Positions 24,330 through 31,673 of a DNA stretch of 32,793 nt are shown here, piece after piece. The DNA is from an uncultured Actinomycetes bacterium (GTDB lineage Bacteria; Actinomycetota; Thermoleophilia; Solirubrobacterales; Solirubrobacteraceae): the NCBI GenBank assembly GCA_937888775.1, contig CALAQT010000561.1:1-32793 (forward strand), written 5' to 3'. Made by a program: the position numbers and the translations under genes. The notes below the pieces were generated by a model. The model saw only the letters and a program-made list of their open reading frames with translations, ran no database searches and was not told where the DNA came from. How positions within the stretch are numbered: position 1 is the first letter of the stretch; every line of letters starts with the position of its first letter.

Positions 24330-24701
24330 ATGAGGCAGCAGCGGATAGAGATGACGGCGGTCGGCTGGCATCAAGCATGGACGGTCCTGGTGGCTGGGGC
24401 GATCATCATGCTGTTGTCGGCGGGGTCTGTGTCGGCGGCATTGAGTACGCGCTCGTGCGGTTACACCAGCCCCGGCTATCCGGTACGAGTGCGAGCGAGC
24501 GCGAACGTGAGCTGCCGTCAGGCCAGGCATGTGATGGAGGTCGTGTTCGCCTCTCACGGCTACGCAGGCGATGCGTGTTACGCCGGCTACCACTTCCATG
24601 GCTGCACGGTGCAGGGATTTCGCTGCTCCGAACATGGCGGCGCAGAGTTTGGCCACGCAAGGTGCGCGAAAACCCGCCGCAGGCTCATCATCGGGAACTG
24701 A
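24330..24701 (+). CDS. Small secreted Cys-containing protein (123 aa)
   Basis: ATG at 24330, with GGGGGTC just upstream. Signal peptide at about residues 15-38 (AWTVLVAGAIIMLLSAGSVSA). The mature domain has RSCGYTS, ANVSCRQARHVM, DACYAGYHFHGCTV, GFRCSEHGG and HARCAKT. The arrangement N-x-SC-x2-A...GFxC...GG...C matches the frameshifted gene at 23498, so the two are homologous. It differs in ending RLIIGN rather than an AFRV strand. Probably a disulphide-bonded extracellular protein; function not known. Confidence 0.72.
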   Translation: MRQQRIEMTAVGWHQAWTVLVAGAIIMLLSAGSVSAALSTRSCGYTSPGYPVRVRASANVSCRQARHVMEVVFASHGYAGDACYAGYHFHGCTVQGFRCSEHGGAEFGHARCAKTRRRLIIGN

Positions 24702-24797
24702 CAGCGGACCAGGCGCCAGCCTCGCCTTCGTGCGAGCGACCAGCGGGGTCAAGCGTGCGCCGCGTGGCCGGGTTCCGAGCATTCGGACGCGCTCCGG

Positions 24798-24926
24798 TCA
24801 CGATCGCTTTCGCTGCTCCCGCGACTCGTATCGCGCGATCGCATCGGCGACGAAGGGCTCGTCCGGCTCGACCTCCGCGTCGCCGCAAGCACCGCTCGCG
24901 TCGCGGGCTGGAGACGCCGGAGCCAC
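24798..24926 (-). CDS. Short ORF with the VADAIA...QRKRS module (42 aa)
   Basis: A GTG-started frame reads APASPARDASGACGDAEVEP then DEPFVADAIARYESREQRKRS and stop. It matches residues of the longer protein at 30889-31329 (LDPDDPYVAEAIARSETVNRRKRS) with the same spacing, and stops exactly where the longer protein continues. It is either a truncated copy or a genuine tiny protein. No good ribosome site. Confidence 0.4.
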   Translation of the reverse strand: MAPASPARDASGACGDAEVEPDEPFVADAIARYESREQRKRS

Positions 24927-24999
24927 ATACGTAAGCGCGCTCCTGGGCCCGGCGCGCGACCATGAGTCCTCGCCCCGACCGCGACTGAGCTCGTCTCAG

Positions 25000-25377
25000 T
25001 CAGATCGAACCGCGGTAGGTGTACTTCACGGTGCCCCCGCCCATGACGGCCGTCAGCGACACGTGATCCGTGTACTTCACGCTCGACGAGCGGTGGGTGA
25101 GCGTCACTTGAGCCCGCACGTCGTCATTGGAGATTGATCCGGTGACCACGCAATGCTGCGTCGAGGACGAGCCGTGGCAACGCCCGTTGCTCAGAAACGA
25201 CTGGAAGCTGGGCGCGAGTCGCTTCAGGTCTTTGGCGACGGCACGCTTGGCCAGAACTCCCGGCTTCCAGTCTGTCGAGGCTGCCGCGGTCACGGGGGCT
25301 GCCACCGCCACCGCAACCAAAGCGGCGACAGGAACCGCCCAGCGTCGTGCGCCGACTCTCCGTGATCTTCGCAGCAT
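25000..25377 (-). CDS. Small secreted hypothetical protein (125 aa)
   Basis: ATG start; basic n-region (LRRSRRVGARRWAVP) and hydrophobic core VAALVAVAVAAPVTAAAS form a signal peptide. The mature part has KRAVAKDLKRLAPSFQSFLS, two Cys (NGRCHGSSSTQHCVV) and beta strands ending GGGTVKYTYRGSI. Two Cys nine residues apart probably form a disulphide. No family recognised. About 100 bases upstream lies the end of the three-gene recombinase operon, also on minus, but the gap and own start suggest a separate unit. Confidence 0.6.
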   Translation of the reverse strand: MLRRSRRVGARRWAVPVAALVAVAVAAPVTAAASTDWKPGVLAKRAVAKDLKRLAPSFQSFLSNGRCHGSSSTQHCVVTGSISNDDVRAQVTLTHRSSSVKYTDHVSLTAVMGGGTVKYTYRGSI

Positions 25378-25475
25378 CCCGGGATCCTACGCCGTCGGCA
25401 CCAGTCCGGCGCAAGTATTTCGCACGCCACCGTCGCCGAGAGCAGGGCTCACGGACGACGTGCAGATGCGGCGCG

Positions 25476-25757
25476 CTACCTATGTAGACGTGCCTGGCGC
25501 GCGCCCCCTGGTCGACGCCGGTACGGCGCTCGCTCCTGGGCGAATGCACAAGCGGCGAGGCCGGTGCCAGCAGCCGCGTCGGCGCTGGTGCTCGCACGCG
25601 ATAGCGAGAGCGAGCCACGCGAACCGCGCCAATCGAAAGCGACAGTGACCGAACGGGGCACTACGAAGGCCAACGCACCCCACACGAACTCGCCGACGGC
25701 GTGGCGCAGCCGAGGGAAGTACAAAAGCGCCGCGACGCATGCGAGCAGGACGATCAT
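25476..25757 (-). CDS. Small membrane protein, third gene of the recombinase operon
   Basis: 93 residues starting MIVLLACVAALLYFPRLRHA, with a second hydrophobic stretch (VGEFVWGALAFVVP); the remaining half is polar and basic. Its ATG overlaps the stop of the preceding gene (ATGA, 25757-25754), a sign of translational coupling. The C-terminal half is low-complexity (Ala/Arg/Ser), so the true end or frame may be altered. Function unknown. Confidence 0.45.
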   Translation of the reverse strand: MIVLLACVAALLYFPRLRHAVGEFVWGALAFVVPRSVTVAFDWRGSRGSLSLSRASTSADAAAGTGLAACAFAQERAPYRRRPGGARQARLHR

Positions 25758-26032
25758 TCGTCCTCGTCGGCGGGAGAAGGCGGGAGGCTTGGCCAGCGAC
25801 GGTAGCGGAACTCACACAGCATCGGCCGGTATTCCAGACGCCACAAACCAACAGCCATCCCCCAGTTCGCCAACTCGCCAGCGCCGACCGGCATCCGCCC
25901 GTAGCGCCAGGCGACTTCCTTGTAGAGGTCGAACGTGGTGCAGCCGAAGGCGTCGGCTCCGTCGCGCTCAAGGGTAGTCCAGTTCAGGTACGGCACGACG
26001 GATCCGTTCGACAGGCGGAAGTACACAAACAT
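25754..26032 (-). CDS. Small hypothetical protein coupled to the tyrosine recombinase (92 aa)
   Basis: The ATG at 26032 shares its A with the recombinase stop (TGATG), so the two are translationally coupled; a longer start at 26056 would overlap the recombinase. The protein, MFVYFRLSNGSVVPYLNWTT through DLYKEVAWRYGRMP to LWRLEYRPMLCEFRYRRWP, is rich in aromatic residues with an acidic tail PADEDE. It looks like a compact globular accessory protein. No family known to me. Its place between recombinase and membrane protein suggests a role with the element. Confidence 0.6.
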   Translation of the reverse strand: MFVYFRLSNGSVVPYLNWTTLERDGADAFGCTTFDLYKEVAWRYGRMPVGAGELANWGMAVGLWRLEYRPMLCEFRYRRWPSLPPSPADEDE

Positions 26033-26658
26033 CAAAGCGGCTCGCGCTGCGCCCACAAGCGTTGCAACTCATCAATGCGCGCCTCGGGTGCGATGCGTGC
26101 CAGGTAGATATCGGTCGTCGCAGTCGAGCCGTGACCAAGTTGGCCGCTGATCACGTCGAGCTTGGCGCCGCTGCGGACGAGCGCAGTTGCGTGCGTGTGG
26201 CGCAGGCCGTGCGCGTGGACGCGCTTCTCGATCCCGGCCCGCTTGGCTAGCTGCGGCAGTAGACGGCGCACGTAGCTCGCGTCGATTGCCTGCCCGCGCT
26301 TGCGCGTGTCGCCGTCGGCCACAGAACAGAAGACGGGTTGACGGCCGTTGAGCCCGAGCGCCTCGCGGGTGGCAAGCCAGGCCCCGAGCAGCGGTGCGGC
26401 CTCGGGGTGCAGTGCAACGAAACGTTGCTTGTCCCCCTTGCCGTGTCGGACGTTCAGCTCGCGCCCCCCTGCGACCACGTCACGCGGATGCAGGTCGAGC
26501 GCCTCGGCCACCCTGAGCCCTGAGCCGTATAGCACTGCGACGAGCGCCCGGTTGCGGACGGCCAACGGGCCGGAGCCACGCACGGCCGCAATCAGCTTGC
26601 GGACCTCGGCGTCGTCGAGCGGCTCGGCAGGAAATCGCTTGCCCTTGTTGGTGCTCAT
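26032..26658 (-). CDS. Tyrosine recombinase with catalytic domain only (208 aa)
   Basis: Lambda-integrase-family recombinase. ATG 26658 with AGGAGGAACC upstream. All catalytic positions are present: Arg in GSGLRVAEAL, Lys in RHGKGDKQR, HxxR in HAHGLRHTHAT, His in LGHGSTATT, and the nucleophile Tyr in DIYLAR. The protein starts at what is normally the domain boundary (PLDDAEVRKLIAAV), so it lacks the N-terminal core-binding domain of XerC/D-type enzymes. Single-domain enzymes occur in fimbrial-switch and some element recombinases. Two small genes follow with overlapping starts. The repeats at 26711-26777 lie 53 bases upstream of the start and are candidates for its binding site. Confidence 0.9.
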   Translation of the reverse strand: MSTNKGKRFPAEPLDDAEVRKLIAAVRGSGPLAVRNRALVAVLYGSGLRVAEALDLHPRDVVAGGRELNVRHGKGDKQRFVALHPEAAPLLGAWLATREALGLNGRQPVFCSVADGDTRKRGQAIDASYVRRLLPQLAKRAGIEKRVHAHGLRHTHATALVRSGAKLDVISGQLGHGSTATTDIYLARIAPEARIDELQRLWAQREPL

Positions 26659-26710
26659 GGGTGGTTCCTCCTAGGTGCGGGTCTAGCTGTGGCCTCCGAT
26701 TCTAGCAGGA

Positions 26711-26777
26711 GTCACGCTTTTGAGGAGTTGCGTGTCAGTCTCGGCGATAATTGCCACGCTTCGCCAAAAGCGTGTCA
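26711..26777. repeat. Nested inverted and direct repeats upstream of the tyrosine recombinase
   Basis: CACGCTTTTG (26713-26722) and its exact inverse CAAAAGCGTG (26765-26774) enclose GCGTG (26730-26734) and CACGC (26755-26759). Four GCGTG-type arms therefore lie in 65 bases, two inverted pairs; GCGTGTCA occurs twice directly. Candidate recombination core or arm sites, or an operator of the recombinase operon. Confidence 0.6.
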
Positions 26778-27199
26778 AGTCGGATCACTTGGCGGGCGCC
26801 CAATTCGACCCCCTCGAACCCTCGATGCCGTCCCCGGGCCGCGATCACCCCGGGCCAGCCTCGCCAGCGTTTGCGGGCGTCAACCGGTGTCTACCGGCGT
26901 CTTGAAGGCGCCTTGACGGCGCGATCAGGCCCTTGCAGGCTTGCGCGCGTGCGCGCGGGGGGCTGGACGGACGGCGCTTTTCGCAGCGCGGGCGGGCGCG
27001 GCCTGAGGCGGCCTGTGGCGCTAGCGGCCCTATGTGCTGCACGTGCGGCCCTTCCTGGGGCGGTGCGCCTCTATGTGTCTTCGCCGCGCTCCGATTGGTC
27101 CGTTTGGAAGTTCACGCGCTGATCCTCAAGCCCGGACAACTTCGCCGCCGACGGCTGCGTCAACGTCGCCAGCGTCAGCCGGTCGACCGCGTCCCTCAC
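26778..27199. other. Intergenic region, GC-rich, no gene seen
   Basis: All open frames are Arg/Pro/Ala-rich, with a run of alternating CG/TG near 26940-26960. The frame of the downstream transposase fragment is open through it, but the translation has no transposase character before about 27200. Confidence 0.5.
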
Positions 27200-27430
27200 A
27201 AGGCATCGCGCCTTCATCCGCTCGTCCCGCGCGAGTCCGACCGCTCACGCAAGCTCTACCGCTCGCGGGGAGCAGTGGAGCGCGAGTTCGGACGCCTCAA
27301 GCATGAGTGGGCCTTGCTCCCGCTCCGCGTTCGCGGACTGGATCGGGTTCGGCTCCACGCTGACCTGACGATCCTTGCGAAGCTCACAACGCGGCTTGCA
27401 ACCGAGCGGGCCCTGCCGCTCGCGGCGTAG
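27200..27430 (+). pseudogene. DDE transposase, C-terminal fragment
   Basis: The last 77 or so codons read KASRLHPLVPRESDRSRKLY, GAVEREFGRLKHEWALLPLR and VRLHADLTILAKLTTRLA. This is the end of an IS4/IS5-like DDE transposase in which AVEREFGRLK carries the catalytic Glu. The two Asp-containing parts are not present upstream in any frame. Relic. Confidence 0.65.
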
Positions 27431-27616
27431 TCAATCCTTCCGCCGAAACCTTCGCCGCCTTCGAGCGGCGCCAGCCTGTTCCTCAAGGTCTCGCGCGCGG
27501 AACCGTCTTAGCGACTCGGCAGCGCGCTCACGAACCGTTCTGGCGCGGCGGATGATCTCCCGGTAACGCTCGCCCTCGTTCTTACCGCCTTCCACGCTTC
27601 CATCATCGCGCTTCAC
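27431..27616 (-). CDS. Possible small basic helical protein (61 aa)
   Basis: From GTG 27616 the frame gives a highly charged helix (GGKNEGERYREIIRRARTVRE, AAESLRRFRARDLEEQAG) ending in poly-Arg. It abuts the transposase fragment's stop. Composition could arise by chance in GC-rich DNA; included at low confidence as it is the only candidate on this strand. Confidence 0.25.
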   Translation of the reverse strand: MKRDDGSVEGGKNEGERYREIIRRARTVRERAAESLRRFRARDLEEQAGAARRRRRFRRKD

Positions 27617-27665
27617 CGGCCGTGCCGCTGGGCGGCATAGCCGAAGCGGCCGATAGCCTGCCCGG

Positions 27666-27940
27666 ATGGCCAAGCCGTCCGGCAACGTCCTCTACTACGG
27701 CGACAACCTCGACGTGCTGCGCCGCCACGTCCCCGACGAATCGGTCGATCTGGTGTACCTCGACCCACCGTTCAGCAGCAACGCGACCTACAACGTGCTA
27801 TTCGGGCACGCCGACGGCTCCCAGGCCCTTCGCCGAGCAGGCATTCAGGCGCTGGCACGCTCGGCTGCAGCATGCTCCGCAGTTTGTCGACTGGGTCGAG
27901 GGCATCCGTGAACACTCTCGCATTGTCCTAGACCCTATGG
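27666..27940 (+). pseudogene. DNA methyltransferase (DPPF class), N-terminal fragment with frameshift
   Basis: ATG 27666 starts GNVLYYGDNLDVLRRHVPDE, then VDLVYLDPPFSSNATYNVLF. GDNLDVL and DPPF (residues 33-36) are the AdoMet-binding and catalytic motifs of N4/N6 amino-methyltransferases of the type III Mod-like class. After about residue 52 the frame becomes nonsense, while the adjacent frame reads PFAEQAFRRWHARLQHAPQF and VDWVEGIREHSRIVLDPM to a stop at 27978, so a frameshift near 27820 is likely. Only about a fifth of a normal enzyme is present, cut off by the IS110 fragment that follows. Not active. Confidence 0.65.
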
Positions 27941-27974
27941 CGTGGGCCGCCCGTTGCACGGGTTGCCTGCCGGG

Positions 27975-28058
27975 CTGAGTGGCCGGACGCTCCTCGCGGG
28001 GTTTTGTCTGGCCGGAGAGTGGCTCCGGCTGACCCCAGATATGTGAGGAGGTCCGGCC
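27975..28058 (+). other. IS110 left-end non-coding segment
   Basis: Upstream of an IS110 start. GGCCGGAC and GTCTGGCC form a near-perfect 8 bp stem over a loop with a G/T-rich run, and GAGGAGG precedes the start codon. It may be part of a bridge-RNA region; too little is visible to define it. Confidence 0.3.
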
Positions 28059-28379
28059 ATGACCGGAACGATGACGTGGGTTGGGTTCGATGTCCATGCC
28101 CGCTCGGCGCACGCCGCGGCGATCGATGTGATGACGGGCGAGCTGTCGAGGATGCGGTTCGGGCCGGGGTTCGAAGCGCCGGTCGCGTGGCTGGGATCGC
28201 TGCCGGGTCCGGTCAGGGCGTGTTATGAGGCGGGCCCGACCGGGTTCGGGTTCTATCGCGCGGCGGTGAAGGCGGGGATCGGGATGGACGTGATCGCTCC
28301 GGGGAAGACCCCGCGTGGGCGCTCAGATCGTGTGAAAACGGATCGCAAGGACGCGGAGCTGCTCGCGCGGCTGTTGCTC
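28059..28379 (+). pseudogene. IS110-family transposase, N-terminal domain fragment
   Basis: ATG 28059 with GAGGAGG. About 107 residues carry the full DEDD set of the RuvC-like domain: Asp in WVGFDVHARS, Glu in CYEAGPTGFGFYR, and the two Asp of KTDRKDAELLARLLL. Similarity ends abruptly at about 28380, and the following sequence (VYPQSDQYG...) belongs to nothing recognised. The C-terminal domain is missing. It is a third IS110 type in the window, distinct from those at 5188 and 6740. Confidence 0.75.
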
Positions 28380-28567
28380 CGCGTTTATCCGCAGAGCGAT
28401 CAGTACGGTCCGCACTGGAAAACGGTGCTGGCGGGGCGTATGATCGCGCTTACAGAAGGGGCACAGCGGGCAGCATGCCGGTGGCCGTCGCATCCCCGAA
28501 CGGTGTGGCGCGCGGGCAACCGCCCAGGGCAGCGGCGCGCAACGGCAACAGAGCAAGGGGGATTGGT

Positions 28568-29620
28568 ATGGCGACTACCGACGACCGCGACATGGCGACG
28601 TTCGTTGACCATGCGCGGTACTGCGCGAAGTGCGGGCATCTGGCCGGTGACGGTCCGTTCTGCCCGGGGTGCGGCAGCGTCGTGGACGCGCCGCAGACCC
28701 CGCCCGCGCCACAGCCGCTCCCTCCCCCATCCGAGCGTCAGCCGCGCTCAAAGGCGGTGCTGATCGGCGCCGCCGGCGCGCTCGGCCTCGTTCTTATCGC
28801 GGTCGCGGCGATCATCATCCTCACCGGCAGCTCCGGCAGCTCCAACTCCAACCAGAGCAGCAGCAGCGTCACCGTCTACCGCCAGAAGCTGACCGCCGCG
28901 CTCGCGCCGGTGATCGCTGCGAACAACAACCTCTCCAGCGCCTTGCAGTCGCTCGACGGATCCACGGCGAGCATCACCTCGGCGGGCAACGCGGCCTCTC
29001 AGGCCTCCTCGGCGGTCGTCGCCGCCCAGGGAGCGGTCAACGTTCTGACCGTCCCGAGCGCCGATCAGACGCTCTCCCAGCAGTTGCAGCAGGCGCTCAC
29101 GCAGGAGAACGGCTATCTCGGAGCGGTGAATTCCGCGCTGCGCTCGCCGGCGGGCGGCAGCGTCTCGCAGCTGCGGACGCTGGTCACTAACGCTCAGAGC
29201 GCGCTGGTGCCGATCGAGGTCGTCGCCGCCGGAGCGGGCACGAGCCTCACCGGAACTGACAACCTGATCGGCTGGGCCAGCGGCGCCGCCGCAGCCGCAG
29301 CGCGGGCTGCGCACAAGCAGGCGCAGCCCAGCGTAGCGTCGAGCGCAGGCTCGTCCGGCGGATCCTCGTCGTCCGGTGGCGGAAGTACAGCCGCACCCGT
29401 TCAGAGCGGCACCAACTGCGGCGGCGGAATCTTCGCCGGGCCGAACACATCCTGCCCGTTCGCGCAGAACGTTCATGATGCGTGGCTGGCCGCTCCCGGC
29501 GACACCAACACCCTCCAGGTCTATTCCCCGGTGACCAACCAGACCTACACCATGAACTGCGCTCCGGCCGGCTCCGGGATCACGTGCAGCGGCGGCAATA
29601 ACGCCTCCGTCTCCTGGTGA
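28568..29620 (+). CDS. Zinc-ribbon membrane protein with large extracellular helical region (350 aa)
   Basis: ATG 28568 with AAGGGGG upstream. Cytoplasmic N-terminus with a zinc ribbon (CAKCG...CPGCG, residues about 19-37), a Pro-rich linker, and one membrane span at about 67-87 (AVLIGAAGALGLVLIAVAAIIIL). A Ser/Asn spacer leads to a long Ala/Gln/Leu-rich helical region (about 100-245; coiled-coil or four-helix type). A Gly/Ser linker and a C-terminal Cys domain follow (GTNCGGGIFAGPNTSCPF, NCAPAGSGITCSGG). The layout resembles sensors or scaffolds that place a metal-ribbon domain inside and a helical domain outside. The stop overlaps the next start (GTGA), so it probably acts with the serine hydrolase. 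Confidence 0.75.
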   Translation: MATTDDRDMATFVDHARYCAKCGHLAGDGPFCPGCGSVVDAPQTPPAPQPLPPPSERQPRSKAVLIGAAGALGLVLIAVAAIIILTGSSGSSNSNQSSSSVTVYRQKLTAALAPVIAANNNLSSALQSLDGSTASITSAGNAASQASSAVVAAQGAVNVLTVPSADQTLSQQLQQALTQENGYLGAVNSALRSPAGGSVSQLRTLVTNAQSALVPIEVVAAGAGTSLTGTDNLIGWASGAAAAAARAAHKQAQPSVASSAGSSGGSSSSGGGSTAAPVQSGTNCGGGIFAGPNTSCPFAQNVHDAWLAAPGDTNTLQVYSPVTNQTYTMNCAPAGSGITCSGGNNASVSW

Positions 29621-30690
29621 GCGCAACGGCAAGCCGGCGCCGGGTCAGACGGCGCCGGCTGATAGCCGCCGTCGTGGCGATCGACCTGCTCGGCATGGGC
29701 GCGCTCGCGTTCGCGCTCACGCGTCCCTCGCATCATCCGGCGAGCACGACAGTGAGCGCCACCGCGCTCAGCGCCCCGGTCGCGCATCCGCAGGCACCGC
29801 AGACGCTGATCGGGGATACCGGCGGAGCTCCGGTCGCGCCGGCTCCGGTCGCGCATCGCCGCCGTCACCGAAAGCCGCCTGCGCCTGCCACTACTAGCCC
29901 GGCGGCCAGGACTGGCGCGCAGGCGAGCTTCGAGCGTCTCGCAAGCAGCCTGCCGGGAGCGAGCGGGATCGCGGTCGGATCGCTGTCCGGAGGCCCGACC
30001 GTCACATACGGCAGCTTGCAGGTGGGCCATGCATGGTCGACGATGAAGGTGCCGGTGCTCACGACGCTGCTCTCGCAGCTGGAGCGAGGGGGCGGCGCGC
30101 TCAGCTCCGCGCAGCGGGCCGATGCGACCGCGGCCCTTGAAGCGTCGGACAACAGTGCCGCGGAAGCCTTGTTCTCGGCATTGGAGAGCTCGAACGGCGG
30201 CCTTGCCGGCGCAAGCCAGGCGCTGCAGAACACGCTGCGGCGCGCGGGTGATGCTCAGACCGTGATCAACACCGCCCCGAACAGCTCCGGGTTCACGACC
30301 TGGGGGCAGAGCGAATGGTCAGCGGGTGGTGAGGTCGCTTTCTACCGCGCGCTCGCCGGCGGCTGCCTGCTGTCGCGGTCGGACACCTCATATGTGCTCT
30401 CGCTGATGGGGCAGGTGACCTCAGATCAGCGCTGGGGCGCCGGCTCGGCCGGCTATCCGGCCGGGGTGACGCTCGCGTTCAAAGGCGGTTGGGGGCCGGA
30501 GAACGGCGGCGGCTATCTGGTGCGCCAAACCGCGATCGTCTCCACCGGATCCGGGGGCTATGTGCTGAGCATGCTCGCCCAGCCCTCCGACGGCTCGTTC
30601 TCCTCGGGCACGCAGATGCTCACTGAGATTGCCTCATGGGCGGCTCGATCGCTTTCGACGAACGGCGGTGGGTCCGGTGGCTGCCGGTAG
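29617..30690 (+). CDS. Exported class A beta-lactamase-like serine hydrolase (357 aa)
   Basis: GTG 29617 overlaps the preceding stop. Basic N-terminus and membrane segment at about 14-34 (LIAAVVAIDLLGMGALAFAL), a Pro/Ala/His-rich linker to about residue 100, then a penicillin-binding-type fold. Motifs: Ser141-T-M-Lys144 (SxxK), Ser177-Asp178-Asn179 (SDN), Lys289-Gly-Gly (KTG box with Gly for Thr). No clear omega-loop ExxLN, so it is more likely a carboxypeptidase- or esterase-like protein than a drug-hydrolysing lactamase. It is anchored to the outer face of the membrane. Coupling to a zinc-ribbon membrane protein suggests a two-component envelope module (inference). Confidence 0.85.
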   Translation: MSATASRRRVRRRRLIAAVVAIDLLGMGALAFALTRPSHHPASTTVSATALSAPVAHPQAPQTLIGDTGGAPVAPAPVAHRRRHRKPPAPATTSPAARTGAQASFERLASSLPGASGIAVGSLSGGPTVTYGSLQVGHAWSTMKVPVLTTLLSQLERGGGALSSAQRADATAALEASDNSAAEALFSALESSNGGLAGASQALQNTLRRAGDAQTVINTAPNSSGFTTWGQSEWSAGGEVAFYRALAGGCLLSRSDTSYVLSLMGQVTSDQRWGAGSAGYPAGVTLAFKGGWGPENGGGYLVRQTAIVSTGSGGYVLSMLAQPSDGSFSSGTQMLTEIASWAARSLSTNGGGSGGCR

Positions 30691-30888
30691 CACTCGGCTC
30701 GACACCCAACCCGAGCCAAACGAGAACGACACTTCGCTGAGCATATGCCGCGTCGCCGTCAACGGCTGACACACCCGCGGTCGACCAATCTCAACGGTTC
30801 GACCTGCACACAACACGGGGGGCCGGTCCGTTGTTTTGCCGCTTTTCGGCGCTAGGCAGGGAGCGTACGCTTGAGATCAGCAGCCCGC

Positions 30889-31329
30889 CTACGAGCTCAC
30901 GGCGGGCGAGCGGATCACGAACAATCCCTCAGGCGGTCCGTCCGTTCGGTTATCGGCCAGCAGCGCAAGGAGCCGGTCCGCATCGCCCGCGCCAGCCATC
31001 AGAAGCGGGGCCACAGCCGGATCGCCCGCCAAAGCCGAAAGAAGAGCGATGTCGTTCTCGGTCGCGGGCTTGAGTGAGATGTCGGCCCGCAGCCCCGAGG
31101 GCATCGTCACCCGGACGTGATGACGCGCAGCCGCTGCCCAATCTCGAACGTCCGGCTTCCATCGTCCGCGCGATCGCTTTCGTCGGTTAACCGTCTCGCT
31201 TCGCGCGATCGCTTCGGCGACATAGGGATCGTCCGGGTCCAGCTTGGCGCCGGCAGCAACGCACTTTCGAGTTCGCCCACGAGCGCGCACGGGCGCCGAG
31301 GCCGACGCCACCTGCGATTCGTCCGGCAA
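30889..31329 (-). CDS. Hypothetical protein carrying the full-length VAEAIA...RKRS module (146 aa)
   Basis: TTG 31329 has GAGG five bases upstream and a stop codon shortly before it, so it is the only start that keeps the whole frame; a later GTG (31290) is possible. Basic start RARGRTRKCVAAGAKL, then LDPDDPYVAEAIARSETVNR, the repeat module shared with 3190-3250 and 24798-24926. A conserved-looking C-terminal part follows: RDWAAAARHHVRVTMPSGLR, ISLKPATENDIALLSALAGD, DRLLALLADNRTDGPPEGL. An acidic/Ala helical protein of unknown role. Confidence 0.55.
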   Translation of the reverse strand: MPDESQVASASAPVRARGRTRKCVAAGAKLDPDDPYVAEAIARSETVNRRKRSRGRWKPDVRDWAAAARHHVRVTMPSGLRADISLKPATENDIALLSALAGDPAVAPLLMAGAGDADRLLALLADNRTDGPPEGLFVIRSPAVSS

Positions 31330-31673
31330 CCAGCCTCAGTCCATTTGACAATTGCTCCCATCTGAATCAAACTGGGACTAACCACGCCCATCCTAATCAT
31401 CGCTCCCGAGCTAGGCGCTTTCCCCCGTTAACCCCGCACAGGAGATGATCCGGACCCTTGCGGCGACCAAGATGGTGGTCTCCGTAAGCTGATCGACCAG
31501 GCCCGTGCTGCTTGCCCAGGTTGCGTCGTTGTGCGAGGTTTGCTGCAGGCTCAACGGGAGGACCATGTTTTGAGGTGGACCGGTGCTATTGACGCGTCAG
31601 TGCGGATTCGTTGGATTGGTCGTCCGTGTGTCGTTGCCGGCGCGGATGGCTATGACTCGAGGTCGTTTCGTTG
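31330..31673. other. Intergenic region, possible IS110 upstream relic
   Basis: No complete gene. Between about 31460 and 31590 the sequence (GATGGTGGTCTCC..., GGTTTGCTGCAGGC, then GGGAGGACCATG) resembles the leader of an IS110-type gene, with a good ribosome site before ATG at about 31565. The frame stops after one codon (TTT TGA). Treated as a relic leader at low confidence. Confidence 0.3.

Noticed and set aside
26930..26960. Alternating CG/TG run as a Z-DNA or repeat element
   Set aside because: Short and expected by chance in such GC-rich DNA; no repeat unit.
29617..30690. Antibiotic-resistance beta-lactamase
   Set aside because: SxxK and SDN are present, but the KTG box is KGG and no omega-loop Glu motif is evident. 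A generic serine hydrolase call is safer.
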